Translations under genes and position numbers: made by a program
Assembly: GCA_028288385.1 (NCBI GenBank)
Contig: JAQBNX010000589.1
Location: forward strand, 1 to 5,063
Length of the DNA: 5,063 bases
Reading direction: 5' to 3'
Source: Spirosoma sp.
GTDB taxonomy: Bacteria; Bacteroidota; Bacteroidia; Cytophagales; Spirosomataceae
In this document: in pieces, positions 1 through 5,056 of the stretch
Numbering within the stretch: position 1 is the first letter of the stretch
How the letters are laid out: every line of letters starts with the position of its first letter
The notes under the pieces: model-generated
Told to the model about the DNA's origin: nothing
The model's database searches: none
Seen by the model: the letters and a program-made list of their open reading frames with translations, nothing else

Positions 1-870
1 AGCATAATAGCCTTTGGCTCTCAATAGGGTAAAAGTCGCCAGGGTAAAAATCAGGGCAAACAAGAAAGACCGGTAGGCCAGGAACGGCTTATAAAACAGC
101 AGTCCGTATAAGCCCGAGACAATCACTACCCAGGAGCCCATAAAAAAAAGGAGTTGTTCCTTCAGAAAGTCAGCCCGGTTTACATGGCTCAACTGGGTCT
201 GGGCCAATAGTTTCATATGGTGAAAGACCGGAAATCCCTGTTGATATTGCCAGATCAGATTAGGTGAAATGAGTAAAAGGCTTACCAGCAAAGCCAGGTA
301 AACATGGCGGTTCATTAAAAGCTTTCGCTGTTGGGTCAGGGCTAGGGCTGGGAGAAAGCCGATCAACAGAAAAACAATATTGTATTTATTGAGAAACCCA
401 ACCGCAAACATAGCCGCAAACGTGTAAAGCCATCGCTTGTCTTTGGACTGGATATATTTAATGGCAACAAAATACAGGCTTGTCCAGCATAGGACATCCA
501 GGGAGTTAGGCTGAAACAGCTGGTTTAATCGTAACAAAACGGAAAACAGCAGACACATAGCCGCCAGTACACCCGCGAACAGGCTACCCTTCAACGCTTC
601 GACCGTTTTCCAAACGATTAGGATTGTCAAAGCACCAAAGCAGGCGGGAAAAAATCGCACGAAGAAATCAGCGTTACCCAGCCAGCTGATGATCAGAGCG
701 AACCAGGATGTGAGGGGTGGAACCGACAAATACCCCCAGGCAAGATGCTTTGCCTGATCCAGATGAAGATACTCATCCCGCTGTAAATCATACTCAGGAA
801 GGATAAGGACATATTGCAGCAAGAACTTGGCCGCTATAAACCCTACTAATATAGCCGATCTATTGGGCAT
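1..870 (-). CDS. GT39 / ArnT-like membrane glycosyltransferase, N-terminal part (C-terminus outside window)
   Basis: This open frame runs from an ATG at 868-870 to the window edge, giving 290 residues with no stop, so the C-terminus is missing; relatives are usually about 500 residues. It is a very hydrophobic polytopic protein (first helix about 7-24, then many more). Near the N-terminus is the first periplasmic loop typical of GT-C enzymes: R31-D32-E33, D38-Q39, H42, W45-G46-Y47 and P51-P52. The acidic D32-E33 pair is where this family carries its catalytic or metal-binding acid. Further family-like stretches are V71-R72-F73, Q120-P121-N122 and G158-F159-L160-N161-K162-Y163. The last residues seen (R-A-K-G-Y-Y) resemble the family's RxKxYY loop. 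Known members move a sugar from a polyprenyl-phosphate donor to lipid, glycan or protein acceptors at the outer face of the inner membrane; donor and acceptor here cannot be told. The leader before the start is very AT-rich, without a Shine-Dalgarno sequence. Confidence 0.85.
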   Translation of the reverse strand, partial: MPNRSAILVGFIAAKFLLQYVLILPEYDLQRDEYLHLDQAKHLAWGYLSVPPLTSWFALIISWLGNADFFVRFFPACFGALTILIVWKTVEALKGSLFAGVLAAMCLLFSVLLRLNQLFQPNSLDVLCWTSLYFVAIKYIQSKDKRWLYTFAAMFAVGFLNKYNIVFLLIGFLPALALTQQRKLLMNRHVYLALLVSLLLISPNLIWQYQQGFPVFHHMKLLAQTQLSHVNRADFLKEQLLFFMGSWVVIVSGLYGLLFYKPFLAYRSFLFALIFTLATFTLLRAKGYYA

Positions 871-982
871 CAATTATAATTAAAATCCTTATAATCAGAA
901 TATTAAATGCTTTTCTGGGGTGCTGGGGTTATGGGCTTAACGCCATTTTAAACTGATCAAGTTAGTTTAAATCATGTGCAGC

Positions 983-1027
983 CTGAAGGCATTCTCATTG
1001 TGATGATGAATGAGAAACGAGCTTCAG
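983..1027. repeat. Composite stem-loop, 8-bp inner and 6-bp outer stem
   Basis: TTCTCATT at 992-999 pairs perfectly with AATGAGAA at 1009-1016 around a 9-base loop. Outside this, CTGAAG at 983-988 pairs with CTTCAG at 1022-1027, leaving an internal loop of 3 and 5 bases. There is no T-run on either side, so it is not a clear intrinsic terminator. Its function is unknown; it could be part of the glycosyltransferase leader if transcription starts upstream of it. Confidence 0.4.
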
Positions 1028-1088
1028 CGCCGCATTCTTAGCCAACAACTCTGCATCAATGGAGCAAAATCCTGGGTAAACTAGTGCA

Positions 1089-1121
1089 TAATTTAGGCGT
1101 TCTCGCCAAACGCCTAAATTA
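1089..1121 (-). terminator. Perfect 13-bp inverted repeat, possible terminator of the response regulator transcript
   Basis: The arms at 1089-1101 and 1109-1121 are perfectly complementary (TAATTTAGGCGTT with its reverse complement) around a 7-base loop CTCGCCA. It begins 166 bp past the stop of the minus-strand response regulator, the only gene reading into it. The stem has a GC-rich loop side and an AT-rich base, so the minus-strand transcript ends the hairpin in AAATTA rather than a true U-run. That makes a terminator possible but not typical. A protein-binding site or a remnant of a small repeated element are alternatives. Confidence 0.4.
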
Positions 1122-1286
1122 GTCCCCAACTGTCCTTCTATTGACGCCAATACGCCGGAAGCCCGTCCACTTACTTGCTTCCTATTATAGGTTGCAAGCT
1201 ACCCATCGACCCTGGTAAGCGCTAAGCTGGATGGCCGCTAGCCGGGCGAAAACCTCAACTATTTCAGGTAGGAGCGGATCCATTGA

Positions 1287-1715
1287 CTAATCATAATGAG
1301 AATTAGGATGTAAACATTTATCCCAATAGTCAAGGATCGAACGCATCTGTTCTGTCAAGCCCCCAATGGTTCTCTCTTTTTTAAAGTACCCCTGAATGGT
1401 CATGTGATAAGCCATATTGACCAGTCCCTGATCGGCGGCCGTGGTTAAGAAAACGAAAGGGATACATTTCATTTTCAGGTATTCGTTTAAATCAATAAGC
1501 TGGCGAAGTTCAATGCCATTCATGCTCGGCATATTGACATCACATAGAATCACTAAGGGAGATTCCTGAGCAGCCACTAAATTCGCCATGGCCTCCACGC
1601 CATTGCTGAAAAAAACGAGGGGATTCCTAATGTCCAAACGTTTAATGCCTTCCTGAATGAAGAATTGATCATCCTCATCATCTTCAATCACCACAATGGG
1701 CGCTCTGCTTGTCAT
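1287..1715 (-). CDS. Single-domain (CheY-like) response regulator
   Basis: The 142-residue product is a receiver domain and nothing else. All signature residues are in place: the acidic cluster E11-D12-D13 for Mg2+ binding, phosphoacceptor D59 in L-C-D-V-N-M-P, T91 in the L-T-T strand, aromatic switch residue Y110 and the invariant lysine K112 in G-Y-F-K-K. A short helix and tail (Y130-W131 to D142) follow; there is no DNA-binding or enzymatic output domain. Such regulators pass phosphoryl groups in a relay or act by protein-protein contact in the cytoplasm. No histidine kinase or phosphotransfer gene is in the window, so the partner is unknown; in Bacteroidota these stand-alone receivers are often orphans. 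The ATG at 1713-1715 fits, because the first beta strand (P6 to I10) starts right after it. A -7 box lies 80 bp upstream. Confidence 0.95.
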   Translation of the reverse strand: MTSRAPIVVIEDDEDDQFFIQEGIKRLDIRNPLVFFSNGVEAMANLVAAQESPLVILCDVNMPSMNGIELRQLIDLNEYLKMKCIPFVFLTTAADQGLVNMAYHMTIQGYFKKERTIGGLTEQMRSILDYWDKCLHPNSHYD

Positions 1716-1748
1716 AGGGTATAGGTAAAAGGGAAGTCAGATTTGGCC

Positions 1749-1765
1749 CGCTGTTTGCGACAGCG
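1749..1765 (-). promoter_or_regulatory. Small GC-rich hairpin in the response regulator leader
   Basis: CGCTGT (1749-1754) and ACAGCG (1760-1765) pair perfectly around a five-base loop. It lies 34 bp upstream of the regulator's ATG, between the start codon and the proposed -7 box, so it would be in the mRNA leader. It does not cover the start codon. A role in mRNA stability or translation is only a guess. Confidence 0.25.
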
Positions 1766-1794
1766 ATCAAGCCATTTTCGGCGTGTATGGCCAA

Positions 1795-1802
1795 CAAATA
1801 TA
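1795..1802 (-). promoter_or_regulatory. Candidate Bacteroidota -7 box for the response regulator
   Basis: Read on the minus strand, this is TATATTTG, a perfect match to the Bacteroidota primary sigma factor -7 consensus TAnnTTTG. Transcription from here would begin near 1789 and give a leader of roughly 70 bases. I could not find a good TTG -33 element at the expected spacing, so this is a half-supported promoter. Confidence 0.4.
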
Positions 1803-2055
1803 CCAGAATAAGGGTGGGATAAGGAGCTACCGCTTTATGGCATTCACACCAGAAAGCCTGACAAATTTGCCAAGCCTATTGTCTATAAAGCCTAGTTAAG
1901 GCAAAATGAACAAGCTTCCTTTTAGGGGTCAAGATTTAATTAATCTTTACGTAATGTTCAGTAAAAGGGAGCAAGTCCTTTTTATTCGATAAACTCTTTT
2001 TTAAGAAACATTATACAGCCTGCCTTATAGCTGGCCTTTCTAGAACACCTGATTC

Positions 2056-2112
2056 TGTATTACACTGTATTAGCTTGACACAACCAGTGTATAGTTATAT
2101 CAGTGTAATACA
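2056..2112 (+). promoter_or_regulatory. Operator-like palindrome cluster (TGTAWTACA repeats) upstream of the 2206 gene
   Basis: Two 12-bp arms, TGTATTACACTG (2056-2067) and its exact reverse complement (2101-2112), face each other 48 bp apart centre to centre. The core of each arm is itself a palindrome, TGTATTACA at 2056-2064 and TGTAATACA at 2104-2112, and TACACTGTA at 2061-2069 is a third overlapping one. A further copy of AGTGTA lies between them at 2086-2091. This layout fits binding of a dimeric repressor to two sites. The motif resembles AGTGTA/TACACT half-sites described for YtrA-type GntR regulators, but that comparison is from memory and no regulator gene is in the window. The cluster ends 93 bp before the ATG of the next gene. 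Confidence 0.5.
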
Positions 2113-2205
2113 CGGGTGTGATCCCCAACTACAGTAACAGCGTCACAGACACCGCTTACCATAGCATTGAGCATACAACAAGAAATAACCCCAACATCAA
2201 CTACC

Positions 2206-2661
2206 ATGCAACAAAAGATTTATCAAGGGACACTTTCGGCTAATGAGCTAGCTGATTATCTCGTCGGTTACTTTGATCCCCAGGCCAATCTGCAAGCCCA
2301 AAAACTAGGTAAAGACGAAACCTATATTGTGCAGATTGGCCAAGGCGACGTCGTTGAAAAGATCCATCATGCCCTTAGTGTGACCATTACCAGGCCAGCA
2401 AAAGATGCGTCTGGCCTGGTCATTACAATGGGGGAGCAACGCTGGTTTACCGCTCAGATGGCTGGTGGCGCTGCGTTCTGGGGCTTGATTGGCTTACTAG
2501 TCACCCCTTGGGCTCTATTTATGCTGCTATGGCCCTTACGAGATGCCATTTCGGGTATGGACTTACCAAAGGATATTTGGCAGCAGATTGAACTGGGGAT
2601 AGCCAGTCAAGGAGGGAAGTTGGCCGAAGAGCATTACCTGAAGCATCCGCACGAAGAATAA
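2206..2661 (+). CDS. Conserved small protein of unknown function with one hydrophobic segment
   Basis: I do not recognise a named function. Counted from the ATG at 2206 the product has 151 residues. Residues 1-75 form a soluble alpha/beta domain: helix at T9-Y22 (containing L-S-A-N-E-L-A-D-Y-L), then strands rich in V and I (Y40-Q43, A56-T62, L71-T74). Residues about 86-111 are a glycine- and tryptophan-rich hydrophobic stretch long enough for one membrane segment or a hairpin. The tail to 151 is polar and probably helical. Proteins of this general build are known to me only as hypothetical. A longer form from TTG at 2167 would add 13 polar residues; I prefer the ATG because the domain begins just after it and neither start has a clear ribosome binding site. 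The palindrome cluster at 2056-2112 suggests repressor control. An acetyltransferase gene follows after 83 bp. Confidence 0.75.
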   Translation: MQQKIYQGTLSANELADYLVGYFDPQANLQAQKLGKDETYIVQIGQGDVVEKIHHALSVTITRPAKDASGLVITMGEQRWFTAQMAGGAAFWGLIGLLVTPWALFMLLWPLRDAISGMDLPKDIWQQIELGIASQGGKLAEEHYLKHPHEE

Positions 2662-2744
2662 TTTTTATGAGCTTATTTATGAGAAATATGCGAATTAACT
2701 GTATATCAGACATTTGTATATCTTCTAGATCTGTTTTATAACTC
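2662..2744 (+). promoter_or_regulatory. AT-rich spacer with paired direct repeats before the acetyltransferase gene
   Basis: This 83-bp spacer contains two 8-bp direct repeats: TTTATGAG at 2664-2671 and 2676-2683, and TGTATATC at 2700-2707 and 2715-2722. There is no terminator-like hairpin, so read-through from the upstream gene is possible. The sequence GACATTTG (2708-2715) is one base off the TAnnTTTG -7 box, a weak candidate for a separate promoter. Confidence 0.3.
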
Positions 2745-3293
2745 ATGTTTAAGACATTGTACGCTGATTCCATCACGCTACATATCATTACTGAGGATAA
2801 CCTTAGCCAAGTGTATGACTTGTTTCAAGGCTTTCCTGACTCTAAGCCAATGCTGGACGAGATGTTTCAACACTACCTACCTAAATATGAGAAGGGCCGC
2901 CAGGTCAATTACGGATTCTACTCCATGCTGGATGACCAACTAGCGGGCATGAGTCTACTGAGTATCGACAGTTGGCAAGAGCGGAGTGGCTCCACCGGAG
3001 CGGATGTGTTTGAACACATGCGTGGTCGAGGAGTGACGCCCCGCAGCAAGCCTCATCTGTTTTACTTAGCCTTTGAGTTACTCCAACTGAATCGAGTGGC
3101 CACGGGCTGCCTGGTTTCCAATCAATCCTCCAAACGCTCGATTGAGAAAACGGTTGGTTTTCAGTTTGAAGGTATCTCCCGAGAGTCGGGGATCAATGAG
3201 CAGGGCGAGTTTGAAGACGAGTATATCTATTCGATCCTCCGCAGGGATTGGATTAATCTGTATGAAAAGAGCCAGGTTCAGGTCATTGCTTAA
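2745..3293 (+). CDS. GNAT family N-acetyltransferase (RimJ/RimL-like)
   Basis: The 182-residue product has a GNAT layout and would transfer an acetyl group from acetyl-CoA to an amine in the cytoplasm. The N-terminal part (1-50) gives the first strand and helices. Strands at about 54-62 and 66-75 follow, then the acetyl-CoA loop at H91-M92-R93-G94-R95-G96, which fits Q/RxxGxG/A apart from H in the first place. The helix F106-L115 leads to L-N-R-V-A-T-G, and N126 with S128-S129 sits where RimJ-like enzymes have NxxS. V137-G138-F139 with F141-E142-G143 is the usual KxGFxxEG. E157-D158-E159-Y160 and the closing L165-R166-R167-D168-W169 are also typical. Substrate cannot be predicted; ribosomal protein N-termini, amino acids and antibiotics are all known for this group. 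The ATG at 2745 places the first strand correctly. It may be co-transcribed with the preceding gene. Confidence 0.9.
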   Translation: MFKTLYADSITLHIITEDNLSQVYDLFQGFPDSKPMLDEMFQHYLPKYEKGRQVNYGFYSMLDDQLAGMSLLSIDSWQERSGSTGADVFEHMRGRGVTPRSKPHLFYLAFELLQLNRVATGCLVSNQSSKRSIEKTVGFQFEGISRESGINEQGEFEDEYIYSILRRDWINLYEKSQVQVIA

Positions 3294-3305
3294 TATACCC
3301 TTTAC

Positions 3306-3524
3306 TTAGTCAGCAAAAGATATTACGCTGATTGATTCCTGGTATAGCCTGAGCAGGAACTCTTCTAAATAACCTACTTCTTCGATGTTGTGTTTCAGCC
3401 GGGCGTACCCCATTGGGTAGTTCTGCGGAAAAGTACATGGAGCAGTACAAACTGGATTATAGGCCCGGAAAAAGCTTTTGGCTAACCAGATGCTGACCGT
3501 CCAGCAAGTAGCTATTTTATTCAC
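3306..3524 (-). CDS. Doubtful small ORF, 72 residues, hypothetical
   Basis: I do not recognise this product and it may not be a gene. In its favour, it starts with ATG, ends 12 bp from the stop of the convergent acetyltransferase gene, and its C-terminal half (residues 40-72) reads like an amphipathic helix-rich protein, with N-I-E-E-V-G-Y-L-E-E-F-L-L-R-L-Y in the middle. Against it, it is short, has three scattered cysteines (C7, C26, C30) with no metal-binding spacing, no clear ribosome binding site and no recognisable domain. Frame length alone at this GC content could arise by chance. Confidence 0.25.
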   Translation of the reverse strand: MNKIATCWTVSIWLAKSFFRAYNPVCTAPCTFPQNYPMGYARLKHNIEEVGYLEEFLLRLYQESISVISFAD

Positions 3525-3631
3525 AGAACGAATGAAGCCCTATTTGAAAAGCTAAATACGGACGTACTTCATTGAATATATTAATTACTCTTCAGCAGGA
3601 CCTCCCTTTGGCCGGTTCAGGATCGGCTCAG

Positions 3632-3653
3632 CCCTTATAGGGGTCAATAACCC
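3632..3653 (+). promoter_or_regulatory. Two overlapping, mutually exclusive short hairpins upstream of the Dabb gene
   Basis: CCCT (3632-3635) can pair with AGGG (3639-3642), and GGGT (3641-3644) can pair with ACCC (3650-3653). The two stems share bases so only one can form at a time. They lie 76 bp before the ATG. Stems of four base pairs are weak, so a switching role is only a possibility. Confidence 0.2.
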
Positions 3654-3728
3654 TCGCTCTCCTGTAGCCTTCCCCATAAGCAGTATTATAGCTAGCCGCT
3701 TTGCTTAGCGAGGTGAACCCTACCGCTA

Positions 3729-4136
3729 ATGAGAACCCTACTTATTCTTTGTCTTTGCACTTGGCTACTCTGGGCCTGTTATCCCAAAGGCTTTCGCTCG
3801 AACTCCTCGGCTGGGCTACCCCAAGAAGCCACCATTCAACGGATCGTTTGTTTTAAATTTAAACCGGGTACTACCCCACTAGCCATCCAGCAGCACATGC
3901 AAGGCTTTGCCAGCTTAAAAGATAGTATCCCCTATATCTTGTCCTATCAAGCAGGTGCTACTGTGCTGGCAGACCTAAGTCAACCACCCGAATATGATGT
4001 GATGCATTACTGCACCTACCGCAACGAGGAAGAAATTAAGCGCTACTCGATTCATCCGGTTCATCAACGGTTTATTACCCAAAATAAGAAGATCTGGGAA
4101 AAAGTATTGGTCATTAATTCGCGTTTACGTCCGTAA
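3729..4136 (+). CDS. Exported Dabb (stress-responsive A/B barrel) domain lipoprotein
   Basis: The 135-residue product begins with a lipoprotein signal: R2, a hydrophobic core L4-L14 and a lipobox ending L14-W15-A16-C17. W at -2 is uncommon, but L at -3 and A at -1 are normal, so lipidation at C17 is likely. After a linker (18-34) comes one Dabb domain of about 95 residues: strand I36-F44 with the characteristic R-I-V-C-F-K-F-K, helix T49-S66, strand around 70-79, strand Y89-Y97, and helix E100-Q118 carrying H109-P110-V111-H112, the conserved HPxH of the family. Dabb domains pair into a dimeric ferredoxin-like barrel; some relatives bind small hydrophobic molecules or act in polyketide cyclisation, but most have no known activity, so none is assigned here. 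The protein should sit in the periplasm anchored to a membrane. It is a single-gene unit, convergent with the NIPSNAP gene. Confidence 0.9.
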   Translation: MRTLLILCLCTWLLWACYPKGFRSNSSAGLPQEATIQRIVCFKFKPGTTPLAIQQHMQGFASLKDSIPYILSYQAGATVLADLSQPPEYDVMHYCTYRNEEEIKRYSIHPVHQRFITQNKKIWEKVLVINSRLRP

Positions 4137-4169
4137 GCTACCCAGTCAAACCCAGCAAGAAAACGAGCC

Positions 4170-4200
4170 AAAAGAGAGAGTGGCTAAAGCTTTCTCTTTT
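4170..4200. terminator. Hairpin between convergent genes, probable bidirectional terminator
   Basis: AAAAGAGAGAG (4170-4180) pairs with CTTTCTCTTTT (4190-4200) over 11 positions, ten Watson-Crick and one G-U. The loop is about nine bases. On the plus strand the stem ends in TTTT, and on the minus strand the complementary arm also ends in CTTTT, so it could stop transcripts from both sides. It lies 33 bp past the Dabb stop and 64 bp past the NIPSNAP stop. A competing 5-bp pairing, AGCCA (4166-4170) with TGGCT (4181-4185), is weaker. Confidence 0.6.
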
Positions 4201-4264
4201 CACCCTAGGGATGGTCCGGCCCTCTCTGTCCTGGTTTGGCTGACGACGTCTAAAAAAGGCTTGC

Positions 4265-5056
4265 TCAAATATCCGAATAATCGGCAGGATACAGGAAGTA
4301 CTGCGTATTTTTAGACGTGTTGTTTTTGTATTGTTCGTCGGCTGTTAGGGCTTTCCATTCCGGTGAATCGACAAAGGCTTTCCAATGGGCATCGCGATCA
4401 GCCTGGTTGGCGAAGGTGGTCATGTACATCAGGTTGGGCATGTGGCTGCCCGTGATCACTTCGCCATAAAATACCGCATTGAAATTCAACCTTTTGAAAA
4501 GGGCTACTTCGCCACCCGTGTTGAACATTTTCACCTTATTCAGATAATATTTTTCGGTGGGTCCTTCGTAGCTGCGTAACTCATAGATACGATCGCTTTT
4601 GGGTTCAGTAAGATTGGGCAGCATCAGCTGCGGGGCTTCGCTAAAAGCAAGTAACATGATAGACTCAAAGCGGTCATAGGGCTTATTATCAAATTTTGCG
4701 TTGATATAAGCACTGCCTGCCTGTTGATAGGTGGCATCGGCATCCAGTCTTTTGGTGATAGCCAATACCTGGCTTTGCGACTTGAGTGGCGTGAAAACAT
4801 ACACTTTTTTGCCCGCGTCGTCGGTTGTTGATCGGGGTTTGAAAACCCCGATCGTTTTAATGCCCTGCCGATGCATGGCCGGAATATAAGCATCCTTCAA
4901 ATAGGCGTCTAAGCCTTGTTCCTGGGCCGGGTTACTAATGGTATAAATTCTGATTTCGTAAAATTCTCTTTTGGCGGATTGAGCAAAAACTACGGTTCCG
5001 AGAACAATAAGGAGGGAAAGCAGAAACGATTTTAGGACTGATCGATGGTGATTCAT
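4265..5056 (-). CDS. Secreted NIPSNAP family protein with two NIPSNAP domains
   Basis: The 263-residue product starts with a Sec signal peptide: H3-H4-R5 and K9, hydrophobic core F11-F24, and probable cleavage after V-F-A25. Two NIPSNAP domains follow. The first, about 32-138, opens with F32-Y33-E34-I35-R36-I37-Y38. The second, about 155-260, opens with R156-I157-Y158-E159-L160-R161-S162-Y163 and has H224-W225-K226-A227-F228 followed by S231-P232-E233-W234, typical of the family's C-terminal end. Each domain has the dimeric alpha+beta (ferredoxin-like) barrel fold; a tandem pair may form the barrel within one chain. No enzymatic activity is established for the bacterial secreted members, and none is claimed. 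The ATG at 5054-5056 is right for the signal peptide; only seven bases upstream are visible, so the promoter is outside the window. It converges with the Dabb lipoprotein gene. Confidence 0.93.
   Translation of the reverse strand: MNHHRSVLKSFLLSLLIVLGTVVFAQSAKREFYEIRIYTISNPAQEQGLDAYLKDAYIPAMHRQGIKTIGVFKPRSTTDDAGKKVYVFTPLKSQSQVLAITKRLDADATYQQAGSAYINAKFDNKPYDRFESIMLLAFSEAPQLMLPNLTEPKSDRIYELRSYEGPTEKYYLNKVKMFNTGGEVALFKRLNFNAVFYGEVITGSHMPNLMYMTTFANQADRDAHWKAFVDSPEWKALTADEQYKNNTSKNTQYFLYPADYSDI

Larger units (their letters stand above)
871..1286. other. 416-bp non-coding gap rich in inverted repeats
   Basis: This lies upstream of the glycosyltransferase start and downstream of the response regulator stop, both on the minus strand. 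I find no reading frame longer than about 25 codons that looks coding. It holds an 8-bp inverted repeat (947-954 with 964-971), a composite stem-loop at 983-1027, a 13-bp stem at 1089-1121 and a short perfect palindrome CCTATTATAGG at 1181-1191. The first 25 bases next to the glycosyltransferase are AT-rich and contain TTATAAT twice (874-880, 889-895), 15 bp apart. No perfect TAnnTTTG box was seen for the glycosyltransferase. The gap presumably holds the end of the regulator transcript and the promoter of the glycosyltransferase. Confidence 0.6.
1716..2166. other. 451-bp gap between divergent genes, with regulatory-looking repeats
   Basis: The response regulator (minus) and the small membrane protein gene (plus) point away from this gap, so it should carry both promoters. 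Its left part holds the regulator's leader hairpin and -7 box. The middle has an imperfect AT-rich palindrome (AAGATT 1931-1936 with AATCTT 1942-1947). A weak hairpin ending in a T-run follows (AAAAGG 1963-1968 with CCTTTT 1977-1982), which resembles a terminator but has no gene in front of it. The right part has the palindrome cluster at 2056-2112. The longest small frame I checked (1906-1992, 28 codons) shows no sign of being a gene. Confidence 0.55.
3294..3728. other. 435-bp region with one doubtful small frame and a leader with overlapping hairpins
   Basis: The left two thirds hold only a doubtful minus-strand frame (3306-3524), listed separately. The right third is upstream of the Dabb lipoprotein gene and includes an AT-rich patch near 3573-3592, two mutually exclusive 4-bp hairpins at 3632-3653, and a small CGCT/AGCG hairpin (3697-3700 with 3707-3710) 18 bp before the ATG. 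I saw no perfect TAnnTTTG box. TATTATAG at 3684-3691 is a generic -10-like string only. Confidence 0.45.

Noticed and set aside
871..1286. Repeat-rich gap considered as a CRISPR array or insertion sequence remnant
   Set aside because: The inverted repeats differ from each other, there are no regularly spaced direct repeats, no terminal repeats bounding a transposase fragment and no target duplication that I can see.
1906..1992. 28-codon plus-strand frame
   Set aside because: Too short, no ribosome binding site, and it runs through a hairpin; nothing supports it as a peptide gene.
2075..2103. TTGACA with a downstream TATCAG as a sigma70-type promoter
   Set aside because: The -10 match is poor and Bacteroidota use a different consensus (TTG / TAnnTTTG), so TTGACA alone is not evidence here.
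2519..2788. Minus-strand frame of 89 codons
   Set aside because: It overlaps the end of the 2206 gene and the start of the acetyltransferase gene, both with recognisable protein features; the product matches nothing and is a shadow frame.
3490..3555. 21-codon plus-strand frame whose start (M-L-T-V-Q-Q-V-A) recalls excisionase-type helix-turn-helix proteins
   Set aside because: The likeness ends after about eight residues, and a stop follows soon; no upstream or downstream fragment in another frame continues the domain.
4385..4579. Plus-strand frame of 64 codons
   Set aside because: It lies entirely inside the NIPSNAP gene on the other strand; no domain and no start signal.
4624..4893. Second minus-strand frame of 89 codons inside the NIPSNAP gene
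   Set aside because: Same strand but a different frame from a clear signal-peptide-bearing two-domain protein; the product is rich in R, S and P and looks like out-of-frame translation.
3729..5056. Dabb and NIPSNAP genes as a recent tandem duplication
   Set aside because: They are on opposite strands, and share fold-level features only, with no visible sequence identity beyond short family motifs.
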